A stretch of 64,000 nucleotides of DNA from Pseudoselenomonas ruminantium (GTDB lineage: Bacteria; Bacillota; Negativicutes; Selenomonadales; Selenomonadaceae), in contig NZ_FRBC01000003.1 in assembly GCF_900142515.1 (NCBI RefSeq), positions 1-64,000 of the forward strand, in the 5' to 3' direction. The notes under the pieces are model-generated. The model did no database searches. It was given only the letters and a program-made list of their open reading frames with translations, and had not been told where the DNA came from. Positions 43,100 to 51,472 of this stretch are shown piece after piece. The position numbers were made by a program, and so were the translations under genes. Numbering within the stretch: position 1 is the stretch's first letter; each line of letters begins with the position of its first letter.

Positions 43100-44527
43100 T
43101 CAAATACCCTCGCCGTCTATGCCGCTGAATACTTCCCGCTCCGTGCGTTCCAGACGGACGATTTCGCCGTCCTTGACCACCACGATGAGTTCGCCGTTCT
43201 GGGGCAGGTGGTTCATGATATAGCGCATGGCTTTCTGGGAGAATTCTCCCTGCTGTTCCTTCTCGGCCCCGAGCACGATGCCTCCACCGGCCACATCATA
43301 GCCGTCCACCAATACGAAGCGGCCCGTAGCCTGATAGTCCTGGAAGCGGTCAAAGGCGATTTCCTCTTTGAGTTTCAGGATGACTTCAGCCACATCATTC
43401 AGGCGGATTTCCTTGACGGTTTCCGCCGCCCGCTGGTCAAGGCTAGAGGCATCGATAATCTTTTCAATGCTCTCCACCTGAGCTTCCACTTCCTGCGTGC
43501 CCAATTTCAGCTTATAGCGGCGATTGAGCTTCAGGGAATTCTTGCCCAGCCAGAACAGGGACACCCGCAGGCGCTTGCCCGTCAAGGGCGGCGTATCGGC
43601 AGCCCGGGTGATGATCTCGCCCCGCTGGTTGAAGAACTCGTCGGCTACCTGAATGCCCGTGGAAGCGCCGGCACTGGCCTCTTCCACCTTGTCCTTGGAC
43701 TGCCAGTACGGGAACGCCACGACCTTCGTCTTGCGGCCGCCGGGATAGATGGCAATCTCGTCTCCAACTGCCAGCTGACCAGCTTCGATACGCCCCGCAA
43801 TGATGCGGCGGGAATCGAATTTATAGACATCCTGAATGGGCAGGCGCAGGGCCTTGCTCACAGCCGCCTGTTCCCCTTCCAAAAGGTCGAGGGCTTCGAG
43901 CAGGGTTTCGCCCTTGTACCATTCCATATGCTCCGAATGGCTGGCGATATTGTCCCCCTGTAACCCCGAGACAGGAATATATTTCAGCGGATAAACACCC
44001 AGTTCCGCCAAGAATGCGCCCATCTCATGCTTGATTTTCACGAAGGAGGTTTCAGCGTAGCCTGCCAAGTCCATCTTATTGACCAGCACATATACCTTCT
44101 TGATGCCCAAAAGGCTCAACATATAGGCATGGCGGCGGCTCTGCTCCTGCACGCCCTGCTTGCCGTCCACAATCAGGAGTGCCGCTTCAGCACCGGCGGC
44201 GCCAGAAATCATGTTCTTCAAAAATTCCTTGTGGCCCGGCGCGTCGATGATCACATAATCCCGCTTGGCTGTGGAGAACTGGATGCGGGTGGTGTCGATG
44301 GTGATGCCCTGCTGCTGTTCCTCCTCAAAGGCATCCAGAAGATAGGCGTACTCGAAGGGCTTGCCCGTGTCGTGAGCAATCTTGGCCACCTTATCGATGG
44401 CCCCCTGGGGCAGGGAATCCGTGTCGTAGAGGAGCCTGCCGATAACGGTGGACTTGCCGTGGTCCACATGGCCCACCACCACGATATTCAAACCGGCTTC
44501 TTTATGATTATGTTCTGTATTGCTCAT
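43100..44527 (-). CDS. cysN: Sulfate adenylyltransferase GTPase subunit with C-terminal DUF2292-like domain
   Basis: Drives ATP sulfurylase (with CysD) by GTP hydrolysis. GTPase motifs: GHVDHGKST, DTTRIQFS, DAPGHKEF, NKMD; domains 2 and 3 follow to about residue 425. The last ~50 residues (SQKAMRYIMNHLPQNGEL, VVVKDGEIVRLERTERE, ending DGEGI) are an added domain of the DUF2292/YezD type, matching both halves of the small protein at 53547-53876. CysN alone normally ends before this. Start ATG shares a base with the cysD stop. Confidence 0.93.
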   Translation of the reverse strand: MSNTEHNHKEAGLNIVVVGHVDHGKSTVIGRLLYDTDSLPQGAIDKVAKIAHDTGKPFEYAYLLDAFEEEQQQGITIDTTRIQFSTAKRDYVIIDAPGHKEFLKNMISGAAGAEAALLIVDGKQGVQEQSRRHAYMLSLLGIKKVYVLVNKMDLAGYAETSFVKIKHEMGAFLAELGVYPLKYIPVSGLQGDNIASHSEHMEWYKGETLLEALDLLEGEQAAVSKALRLPIQDVYKFDSRRIIAGRIEAGQLAVGDEIAIYPGGRKTKVVAFPYWQSKDKVEEASAGASTGIQVADEFFNQRGEIITRAADTPPLTGKRLRVSLFWLGKNSLKLNRRYKLKLGTQEVEAQVESIEKIIDASSLDQRAAETVKEIRLNDVAEVILKLKEEIAFDRFQDYQATGRFVLVDGYDVAGGGIVLGAEKEQQGEFSQKAMRYIMNHLPQNGELIVVVKDGEIVRLERTEREVFSGIDGEGI

Positions 44528-45345
44528 TACATATACCCCTCTTTCCGCAGTTTCTGCATGGCGTAGGAATCCTCCTGATCCTGCTTGCGCCCTGCCCGCT
44601 CACTGGTGGTGGTGTGCTTCAGTTCCTCAATAATTTTGTCCAGCGTGTCCGCATTGGACTTAATCTGGCCCGTGCAGCAGGCGCAGCCCAACGAGCGGTA
44701 GCGCTTGCCGTTCTTGGCAAAGTACAAATCGATGATGGGAATGTTCTCCCGGCGTATGTACTCCCAGATATCCAGCTCATTCCAGGCCAGCAGGGGATGG
44801 ACGCGGATATGGTGGCCTTTCGGGAAATCCGTCTTGAACTGGTCCCAAAGCTCCGGCGGCTGGTTGGCATAATCCCAGGCATCATCCTCCTTGCGCTCAC
44901 TGAAGACACGCTCCTTGGAACGGGAACCTTCCTCATCCCGTCGCACGCCCACAATCAAGCCGTCAAAGCCGTATTCCTTCACCACCTGCTTGAGCCCCTC
45001 GGTCTTCAAGGCCTGGCAGCAGGCCAACCTGCCCTTGTCCGGGCCCATGCCGGCATCGATGGCCGCCTGATTGGTATGAACAATCAAATCCAGATTGAGT
45101 TCCTTAGCCACCCGGTCACGATACTCAATCATCGCGGGAATCTTGTGCTTCGTATCCACATGGATGAAGGGAAACGGGCAATGGCCGTAAAAGGCCTTCT
45201 TCGCCAGCCACAGCAGGACGGTGGAGTCCTTGCCGATGGACCAGAGCATGCCCAACTTCCCTAATTTCTTATAAGCCTCCCGCAGGATATAGATGCTTTC
45301 GGCTTCCAATCTGTCTAACTTATCTGCTGTTTCTGTCTGCGCCAT
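44527..45345 (-). CDS. cysD: Sulfate adenylyltransferase catalytic subunit
   Basis: PP-loop ATP sulfurylase subunit, 272 residues. SIGKDSTVLLWLAKKAF is the PP-loop; VHTNQAAIDAGMGPD, GVRRDEEGSRSKERVFSER and PLLAWNELDIWEYIRRENI follow the family. It makes APS from sulfate and ATP with CysN. It lies between aprB and cysN in the sulfate operon; the ATG comes 21 bp after the aprB stop. Confidence 0.96.
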   Translation of the reverse strand: MAQTETADKLDRLEAESIYILREAYKKLGKLGMLWSIGKDSTVLLWLAKKAFYGHCPFPFIHVDTKHKIPAMIEYRDRVAKELNLDLIVHTNQAAIDAGMGPDKGRLACCQALKTEGLKQVVKEYGFDGLIVGVRRDEEGSRSKERVFSERKEDDAWDYANQPPELWDQFKTDFPKGHHIRVHPLLAWNELDIWEYIRRENIPIIDLYFAKNGKRYRSLGCACCTGQIKSNADTLDKIIEELKHTTTSERAGRKQDQEDSYAMQKLRKEGYM

Positions 45346-45366
45346 AATGCTCCCCTACTTTTCTAT

Positions 45367-45678
45367 TCAATATTTATTGGCTTCCTGCTTGACCGTGACA
45401 ATCTCATCAGAGCTGCCATCCGGCCAAAGCATCTGCCATTTGATTTCTCGTTCATTGTTTTGGGCATAGAGCCTGCCGCCACTGCCGCCAAGGTCCGCCG
45501 CCAGATAATAATAGATAGCCTGACGGGGGCACTCCTTGACGCAGGCGGTGCAGCCCCAGCAATCCCGCACATCGCGAATATGGGCTTTTCCTTCCCACAA
45601 CTTTAGCAAGTTGCCGGGGCAGGCCTCCGTGCAGAGGCCGCAGCCTACGCACTTGTCTTTTTCAATGGCGATACTCAT
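45367..45678 (-). CDS. aprB: Ferredoxin-like APS reductase beta subunit
   Basis: 103 residues with two 4Fe-4S clusters, CVGCGLCTEACPGN and CWGCTACVKECPRQ, and a short C-terminal tail (GGRLYAQNNEREIKWQM). It is the electron-transfer partner of AprA; dissimilatory AprB is longer (~150), so this is the short type of assimilatory clusters. The start overlaps the aprA stop by 4 bp. Confidence 0.88.
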   Translation of the reverse strand: MSIAIEKDKCVGCGLCTEACPGNLLKLWEGKAHIRDVRDCWGCTACVKECPRQAIYYYLAADLGGSGGRLYAQNNEREIKWQMLWPDGSSDEIVTVKQEANKY

Positions 45679-47354
45679 CCCACCGCCTCCTTGCTTTCAG
45701 ACTCAACCAAAGGACGGCGGATAATCTTCACTTCGCCTTGTTCCAGACGGGAATTGATGAAAAGCTGATATTCCTCCCGCCGCTCCGGGTAGTCCAGATG
45801 CTCCCCAAAAGCATGCCAGCGGGTTTCCTGCCGGGCTGCCAGATGGGCAATCAAGGCCTTGCAGACCAGCAGCCGCTCCCGCAGTTCAAAAATCTTCAAG
45901 AGGCCATAGAAATCGGCCGCCCGCAGCTTGTCGCTGAGTTTTGTCAATCGCTCAATATGCTTGCGGGCGATACGCAGGGAGCTTTCACTGTAGCCATAAT
46001 GACTCTTGATGCCTCCGGCGTATTCATCCATGGCCTGCTGCATGGCTTCTTCGAGACTTTCCACGGTGTAGTTTCCTTCTGAACTTCCCTCCATGAAAGT
46101 CTCCACTTGCTTGATGATATTTTCCTGCACCTCTGCGTCAATCCCGCTCTTACCCGCCTGCCGGGCAAAGGCTGCTGCCGCGCGGGCGGCGATTTCCCCT
46201 TCCACAAAGGAGCCGGTCACGTATTTCTGCGGACAACCTCCGGCCACATCCCCGGCAGCAAAGAGCCCCGGCAGAGTCGTTGACCGGTCATTGCCGATCC
46301 AGTAGCCGCTGGCAGTATGACCTCCCACCACATAGGGCTCAGAACCTTCGATTTCCACATCGTAATCCCGGGGATTCAGGCCGCTCTCCCGCCAAAAGAG
46401 GGTTTGAGCCGGGGCCATATTGAGATAGGCCCGCTCCAAAGCCGCCGCCTGTTCCAGCGTGATGCCCTTGGTGCCCAGATAACAGGGCCCATGGCCCGCC
46501 AAGTTTTCCTTGACCACTGCCCAGAGCCGCTCCGCCGTGGTGTTGCCATATTTATCCTGATACTTCTCCCCACGGGAATTCACCTGCGGTGCGCCCACCC
46601 CCTGAGCAATGGTGCCCGTAGGCGCGATGGTGCCCTTACACCTGAGGGCGATAAACCGCATCTCGAAGGTGGTCATCTCCGCCCCGGCCCGCAGGCCCAT
46701 GGCATAGCCCGCTCCGGTATTAAAGGGACTGTACCACATCTTGTGCCGGGAAGTTCCCGGATGGTTGGGCTGGTAAAGCCCCGCTGCTCCGCCCGTGGCA
46801 CAGATAACCGCCCCCGCGCTGATGATGACGGCTTCCTCTTTGGCAAGGTCGATGCCCCAGGCTCCCCTGACCCGGCCATCTTCCACCAGATAGTCCACTA
46901 TATTGATATGGTTCAGCACTTTGACATTTGCCTTGTCCTGTACGGCCTTTGCTAATATCGGCTTGATATTTTCCCCATTTATCTTGATATTGCGCCAGCC
47001 CCGGGAGGCATAGCTGCCATCGGGATTCTTCTGAATCACCAGCCCCAGTTTTTCCAGCTTGGCAGTGACTTCATTGAGCCCCTCACTCATGGAGAGCAAC
47101 AAGTCCTCCCGCACGATGCCCGCCGCATCTTCCTTGGCGTAATCGGCATAATCCTGTGGCGTATGCCCCGGCGTGATATAGGCGTTCAGGGCGTTTACCC
47201 CTGCCGCCAGACAGCCGCTGCGCTTGATATTGGCCTTGTCCGCCAACAGCACGTCCAGCCCCGGATACTCCTCCCCCAGAGTAAGGGCCGCATAACAGCC
47301 TGCCGCTCCACCGCCGATGATCAGGATATCGCTTTGCTCATTTCTGACTTTCAT
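45675..47354 (-). CDS. aprA: FAD-dependent APS reductase alpha subunit
   Basis: About 559-residue flavoprotein of the fumarate reductase/APS reductase family. FAD site: DILIIGGGAAGCYAALTLGE; LFAAGDVAGGCPQKYVTGSF near residue 370 is the second FAD motif. It reduces APS to sulfite plus AMP, taking electrons from AprB. It is about 100 residues shorter than dissimilatory AprA. In a cluster with CysDN and sulfate permease it replaces the thioredoxin-dependent CysH; no cysC or cysH is present. The start at 47354 (MKVRNEQ) fits homologous N-termini, but a 9-nt longer one is possible. Assignment as AprA rather than another FAD reductase rests on context and AprB. Confidence 0.88.
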   Translation of the reverse strand: MKVRNEQSDILIIGGGAAGCYAALTLGEEYPGLDVLLADKANIKRSGCLAAGVNALNAYITPGHTPQDYADYAKEDAAGIVREDLLLSMSEGLNEVTAKLEKLGLVIQKNPDGSYASRGWRNIKINGENIKPILAKAVQDKANVKVLNHINIVDYLVEDGRVRGAWGIDLAKEEAVIISAGAVICATGGAAGLYQPNHPGTSRHKMWYSPFNTGAGYAMGLRAGAEMTTFEMRFIALRCKGTIAPTGTIAQGVGAPQVNSRGEKYQDKYGNTTAERLWAVVKENLAGHGPCYLGTKGITLEQAAALERAYLNMAPAQTLFWRESGLNPRDYDVEIEGSEPYVVGGHTASGYWIGNDRSTTLPGLFAAGDVAGGCPQKYVTGSFVEGEIAARAAAAFARQAGKSGIDAEVQENIIKQVETFMEGSSEGNYTVESLEEAMQQAMDEYAGGIKSHYGYSESSLRIARKHIERLTKLSDKLRAADFYGLLKIFELRERLLVCKALIAHLAARQETRWHAFGEHLDYPERREEYQLFINSRLEQGEVKIIRRPLVESESKEAVG

Positions 47355-47368
47355 TCGCCTCATCTACC

Positions 47369-48439
47369 TTAAATAACTACGGATTCCTTCTGCTTGGCCC
47401 GGTTTTCGATAATCCGGGTCCTGCCTGCTTCCAAACTGTAAATGCGGTGGATAAAGGCCAAAGCCTTGTCCCCGGCCTGCAACGGTGCTTTTTCCAGACT
47501 GCGGTGTGCCCGCAATATCTGCCCCCGCACCTCGATATCCACCGCTACGGAACTGCCCCGGAAGTAGGTAGCCTTCACCGTTCCCCGCTCAGCGCCCAAA
47601 GGCAAGGAAATCTCCTTCTCGTCCTTGGCCAGCTCGATAAACTCAGGACGGATAATGCCCTGATGGCTTCCTCCTTTTTCCTCAGCAGTAAAGCCTTTGA
47701 ACTGGGTATAGTCCTCCACTTTGACGGACTCACCGATAAAATCTGCCACAAAGGGCGTCTGGGGTGCCTGATAGATTTCCAAAGGGCTCCCCGCCTGTTC
47801 GATGCGGCCATTGTTGACGATAATGATCTTATCGGCCACTTCCACCGCCTCGTCCTGGTCATGTGTCACAAAGAGACTCGTGATACCTAAGTTATGGATG
47901 GCCTCCCTGAGCCAGCTGCGCAGTTCCTTGCGGACTTTCGCATCAATGGCGGCAAAGGGCTCATCCAACAATAGCAGGCTCGGGCTCGGTGCCAACGCCC
48001 GGGCAAAGGCCACCCGCTGGCGCTGGCCGCCGGATAGCTGCAAGGGATAGCGCTTGGCCACCTGACTTAGCCCGGTAAGTTCCAGCAGTTCATCGGTACG
48101 AACCTTTATCTTGTGGCTGTCCTCCTTCTGCACCCGCAGGCCGAAGGCGATATTGTCCCGCACCGTCATATGGCGGAACAGGGCATAGTTCTGAAACACG
48201 AAGCCGATGCCCCGCTCCCGGGCGGGCAAATCGTTGACCCGCCGTCCCGCAATCAGGATATCGCCCTTGTCCGGCTTTTCCAGACCTGCCAGCATGCGCA
48301 GCAAGGTGGTCTTGCCGCTGCCCGAAGGCCCCAAGAGTCCTGCCAGTTCCCCCTTGGCCACGCCGAAGCTGGCATCATTTGCGGCCTTGAAGCCGTTAAA
48401 GCTCTTCTCGATATGTTTCAGTTCCACTTCATACTTCAT
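47369..48439 (-). CDS. cysA: Sulfate ABC transporter ATPase
   Basis: 356 residues. ABC motifs: GLLGPSGSGKTTLLRMLAG (Walker A), LSGGQRQRVAFARALAP (signature), LLLDEPFAAIDAKVRKEL (Walker B) and FVTHDQDEAVEVAD (switch His). The C-terminal ~110 residues form a TOBE-like regulatory domain. Powers sulfate/thiosulfate import through CysTW. ATG at 48439 (AAGGAAGG 6 nt upstream) is preferred to one 6 nt earlier; it overlaps the end of cysW by 11 bp. Confidence 0.96.
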   Translation of the reverse strand: MKYEVELKHIEKSFNGFKAANDASFGVAKGELAGLLGPSGSGKTTLLRMLAGLEKPDKGDILIAGRRVNDLPARERGIGFVFQNYALFRHMTVRDNIAFGLRVQKEDSHKIKVRTDELLELTGLSQVAKRYPLQLSGGQRQRVAFARALAPSPSLLLLDEPFAAIDAKVRKELRSWLREAIHNLGITSLFVTHDQDEAVEVADKIIIVNNGRIEQAGSPLEIYQAPQTPFVADFIGESVKVEDYTQFKGFTAEEKGGSHQGIIRPEFIELAKDEKEISLPLGAERGTVKATYFRGSSVAVDIEVRGQILRAHRSLEKAPLQAGDKALAFIHRIYSLEAGRTRIIENRAKQKESVVI

Positions 48440-49304
48440 GGTCATCCTTCCTTTCCATGCGCCATTCCACGAAATTGCGCAGAATCAGTACCAGGACTGC
48501 CAGCCCCACCAGAATGGAGGACACGGCAAAGGCCGCGGTAAAATTGTACTCATTGTAGAGGATTTCGATATGCAAAGGCAGGGTGTTGGTCTTGCCCCGG
48601 ATATGGCCCGAGACTACCGACACGGCCCCGAATTCCCCCATGGCCCGGGCGGTACAGAGGATGATGCCGTACATCAGCCCCCATTTGATATTCGGGAGGG
48701 TTATCTGCCAGAAAATCCGCCAGCCACTAGCCCCCATCAGCGCCGCCGCTTCCTCCTCGTCCCGGCCCTGGCCCTCCATCACGGGAATGATGCTCCGGGC
48801 AATAAAAGGAAGCGTCACAAAGATGGTGGCCAGCACGATACCTGGCACCGCAAAAACCACGGCGATATGATAAGCCTGCAAGGTATCATAGAAGGGACTG
48901 AGCCTGCCAAACAACATGATGAAAAACAAGCCCGCTACTACCGGCGACACCGCAAAAGGCAAATCAATGATGGACCCCAGCAAAGTCTTGCCCCGGAAGT
49001 CAAACTTCGTCAGCAGCCAGGCCGCCGCCAGCCCGAAGATGGTGTTGGACACTACCGAGAGCACCGTGGCCTCAGCCGTCAGCCAGAGGGCCTTGCGGGC
49101 AAAAGGCTCATTGAGAGCCGCAAGATAGGCATTCCAGCCCTTGCCCAGAGCCTCCACCCCGATAAGGATCAGGGGCAGGATCATCATGACCACGAGAAAG
49201 GCTGCGCCCGTCAGGATCAGTGACCACTTGACGATTGTTTCGGTTTTGAGGAATCTGCTCTGGCTACCAGCCACAGGCTTTGCCAATTTTGTCACCGCTT
49301 CCAT
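48429..49304 (-). CDS. cysW: Sulfate ABC transporter permease CysW
   Basis: 291 residues with about six transmembrane helices and the ABC-permease EAA loop DEEEAAALMGASGWRIFWQI. IDLPFAVSPVVAGL is shared with CysT. It forms the membrane channel with CysT. It starts 2 bp after cysT ends. Confidence 0.95.
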   Translation of the reverse strand: MEAVTKLAKPVAGSQSRFLKTETIVKWSLILTGAAFLVVMMILPLILIGVEALGKGWNAYLAALNEPFARKALWLTAEATVLSVVSNTIFGLAAAWLLTKFDFRGKTLLGSIIDLPFAVSPVVAGLFFIMLFGRLSPFYDTLQAYHIAVVFAVPGIVLATIFVTLPFIARSIIPVMEGQGRDEEEAAALMGASGWRIFWQITLPNIKWGLMYGIILCTARAMGEFGAVSVVSGHIRGKTNTLPLHIEILYNEYNFTAAFAVSSILVGLAVLVLILRNFVEWRMERKDDHEV

Positions 49305-49306
49305 CC

Positions 49307-50131
49307 TTACGCCCCCTGTCTTTGCAAACGATAACGCTGATAGCCGTTGAGAACCAAAAGCACCAACAACGACATGGCCAGCATCACGATGGCCACGGCA
49401 GCAGCCGCCTGATAGTCAAACTGCTCCAGCTTGGTCATGATGAGCAACGGCGCAATCTCCGTTTCAAAAGGCACATTGCCCGCAATGAAGACCACGCTGC
49501 CATACTCCCCAATGCCCCGGGAAAAGGCCAGGGCAAAACCGCTGACGAGCGGCGTGATGAGCTCCGGCAAAATTACCTTCCGGAAGGTCAGGAATTTTCC
49601 TGCCCCCAAAAGCGCCGCCGCTTCTTCCAAAGAGCCATCCAAATCTTTCAGCACCGGCTGGACGCTGCGGGCCACAAAAGGTATGCCCACAAAGACCAAG
49701 GCAATCGTGATGCCCACTGCGGAAAAGGCCGTCGGTATGCCCAGCTGATAGAAGAATCTTCCCAGCCAGCCTGTCTCCACATAAAGGGTGGTCAGGGCTA
49801 TGCCTGCCACCGCCGTGGGCAGGGCAAAGGGCAAATCAATCAGCCCGTCCATCAGTCGCTTGCCGGGAAAATCGTAACGCACCAGCACCCAAGCCAACAG
49901 CAGTCCGAAGACCGCATTGATGATTGCCGCCGCCAGGGCACAGCCGAAACTGAGCAGATAGCCATGCACCATGCGGTAATCCGTCACCTGCCGAATGAAA
50001 TCCTGCCCGCTCATATCGCTGGCATAGAGCACGAAAGCACTCAGCGGCAGCAGCACCAGCAAAGACAGATAGAAAAACACGATTCCCATGGTCAGATGGC
50101 CACCTGGTATAACCTGCCCAGTCCTGCCCAT
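49307..50131 (-). CDS. cysT: Sulfate ABC transporter permease CysT
   Basis: 274 residues, about six helices. DLPFALPTAVAGIALTTLY and the EAA loop EEAAALLGAGKFLTFRKVIL identify the CysT (CysU) permease. It lies 21 bp after the sulfate-binding protein gene and 2 bp before cysW. Confidence 0.95.
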   Translation of the reverse strand: MGRTGQVIPGGHLTMGIVFFYLSLLVLLPLSAFVLYASDMSGQDFIRQVTDYRMVHGYLLSFGCALAAAIINAVFGLLLAWVLVRYDFPGKRLMDGLIDLPFALPTAVAGIALTTLYVETGWLGRFFYQLGIPTAFSAVGITIALVFVGIPFVARSVQPVLKDLDGSLEEAAALLGAGKFLTFRKVILPELITPLVSGFALAFSRGIGEYGSVVFIAGNVPFETEIAPLLIMTKLEQFDYQAAAAVAIVMLAMSLLVLLVLNGYQRYRLQRQGA

Positions 50132-50152
50132 ATTTATTCCTCCCTCGTAAAA

Positions 50153-51190
50153 TTACTTCTTGTAAATCTGGTCAAAGGTGCCGCCATCAGCAAAATGTTC
50201 CTTCTGGGCCTTCGTCCAGCCGCCGAACTTGTCGTCAATGGTAAAGAGCTTCAGTTCCGGGAACTGCTGCTTATACTTCTCGAAGACAGCCTTGTTGCGG
50301 GGACGATAGAAGTTCTTGGCGGCAATCTCCTGGCCTTCCGGCGAATAGAGATAATTGATGTAGGCTTCGGCCACCTTGCGGGTGCCCTTCTTGTCCACTA
50401 CCTTGTCCACGATAGCCACAGACGGCTCGGCCAGAATGGAGATGGACGGTGCCACAATCTCGTAATCCGGGGAATCCTTCAGGGTAATCAGTGCTTCATT
50501 TTCCCAAGCAATCAGCACATCGCCTTGACCGCGCTGCACAAAGCTGGTGGTGGCGCCGCGAGCGCCGGAATCAAGGGCCACGACGTTCTGGAAGAGCTTC
50601 TTGACGAAAGCCTTTACCTGCCCTTCATCGCCATTGAACTTCTCCCGGGCGTATTCCCAGGCCGCCAGATAATTCCAGCGAGCACCGCCGGAGGTCTTGG
50701 GGTTCGGCGTGACGATCTTCACATCATCACGGGCGAGGTCATCCCAGTCATGGATGTTCTTGGGATTGCCCTTGCGCACGAGGAATACGATGGTTGACGT
50801 ATAGGGCGCAGAATTGTCTGGGAACTTCTTGAGCCAGTCCTTTTCGATAAGGCCAGCTTGAGCGATTTCGTCCACATCATAGGCCAAAGCCAGCGTCACC
50901 ACATCGGCTTCCAGTCCCTCAATCACGGAGCGGGCCTGCTTGCCGGAACCGCCGTTGGATTGACGGAACTCGATATCCTGACCGCTGGCCTTCTTCCATT
51001 CTCCCGTGAATACCTGATTGAACTCCGCATAGAGTTCCCGGGTGGGATCATAGGACACATTCAGGAACTCACTGGCCGCCTTGCCGTCTTCCCCACCGGC
51101 TGCCGACTCATCCCCGCAGCCTGCAAACAGGCCTGCGGCCGCCACAAGCCCCAAAGCTAAACTCGCTGCTTTCCACCACTTCTTCATCAT
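50153..51190 (-). CDS. sbp: Sulfate-binding lipoprotein
   Basis: 345-residue solute-binding protein of the sulfate/thiosulfate ABC transporter. A lipobox LFAGCGDES near residue 25 anchors it in the cytoplasmic membrane. [40 protein letters not shown] and [20 protein letters not shown] are the family's ligand-binding segments. It is the first gene of the nine-gene operon. Start may be 51190 or the adjacent ATG (51187). Confidence 0.95.
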   Translation of the reverse strand: MMKKWWKAASLALGLVAAAGLFAGCGDESAAGGEDGKAASEFLNVSYDPTRELYAEFNQVFTGEWKKASGQDIEFRQSNGGSGKQARSVIEGLEADVVTLALAYDVDEIAQAGLIEKDWLKKFPDNSAPYTSTIVFLVRKGNPKNIHDWDDLARDDVKIVTPNPKTSGGARWNYLAAWEYAREKFNGDEGQVKAFVKKLFQNVVALDSGARGATTSFVQRGQGDVLIAWENEALITLKDSPDYEIVAPSISILAEPSVAIVDKVVDKKGTRKVAEAYINYLYSPEGQEIAAKNFYRPRNKAVFEKYKQQFPELKLFTIDDKFGGWTKAQKEHFADGGTFDQIYKK

Positions 51191-51235
51191 GAATTCCCCC
51201 TCAAAAATAGATATGATTGCTTATTTATAAAACAA

Positions 51236-51287
51236 GAGGTTCCACAAACAGCCCTGCAGGGCAATCTGTGGAACCTCCAATTTTTTT
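51236..51287 (-). promoter_or_regulatory. Leader hairpin of the sulfate operon, possible attenuator
   Basis: GAGGTTCCACA (51236-51246) pairs with TGTGGAACCTC (51267-51277) around an inner palindrome GCCCTGCAGGGC (51251-51262). It lies in the ~155-nt leader. On the minus strand it is followed by TTGTTTTAT, weak for termination; on the plus strand by seven T. It matches no riboswitch family I recognise. Confidence 0.5.
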
Positions 51288-51354
51288 GGTCAGTTCACTG
51301 AACCATGTGCATATGTAACACTTCTTCGCTATGCTTGCGTTGATGATGACATTT

Positions 51355-51393
51355 ATGTTACACTATTACACCTATTATGTCAATAGGTGTAAT
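51355..51393 (-). promoter_or_regulatory. Promoter and palindromic operator of the sulfate operon
   Basis: Minus-strand TTGACA (51378-51383), 17 nt, TAACAT (51355-51360). The -35 sits inside a perfect inverted repeat ATTACACCTAT-N7-ATAGGTGTAAT (51365-51393). The same arrangement is found before the tandem-DUF2292 gene at 53902-53940. A repressor bound here would occlude the -35 region. Confidence 0.82.
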
Positions 51394-51472
51394 AAATAAT
51401 CACAGAAATACTTTTCATACTATCATTACATTCCCCTTGGTTAGCAGAATGGATAATTTTCCTCCGACACTT

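Noticed and set aside
49280-50797. 505-codon plus-strand ORF opposite the sulfate permease
   Set aside because: Antisense of cysT and sbp; His/Gln/Arg-rich composition typical of shadows.
51236-51287. Sulfate leader as T-box or S-box riboswitch
   Set aside because: The conserved T-box antiterminator and S-box core motifs are not present.
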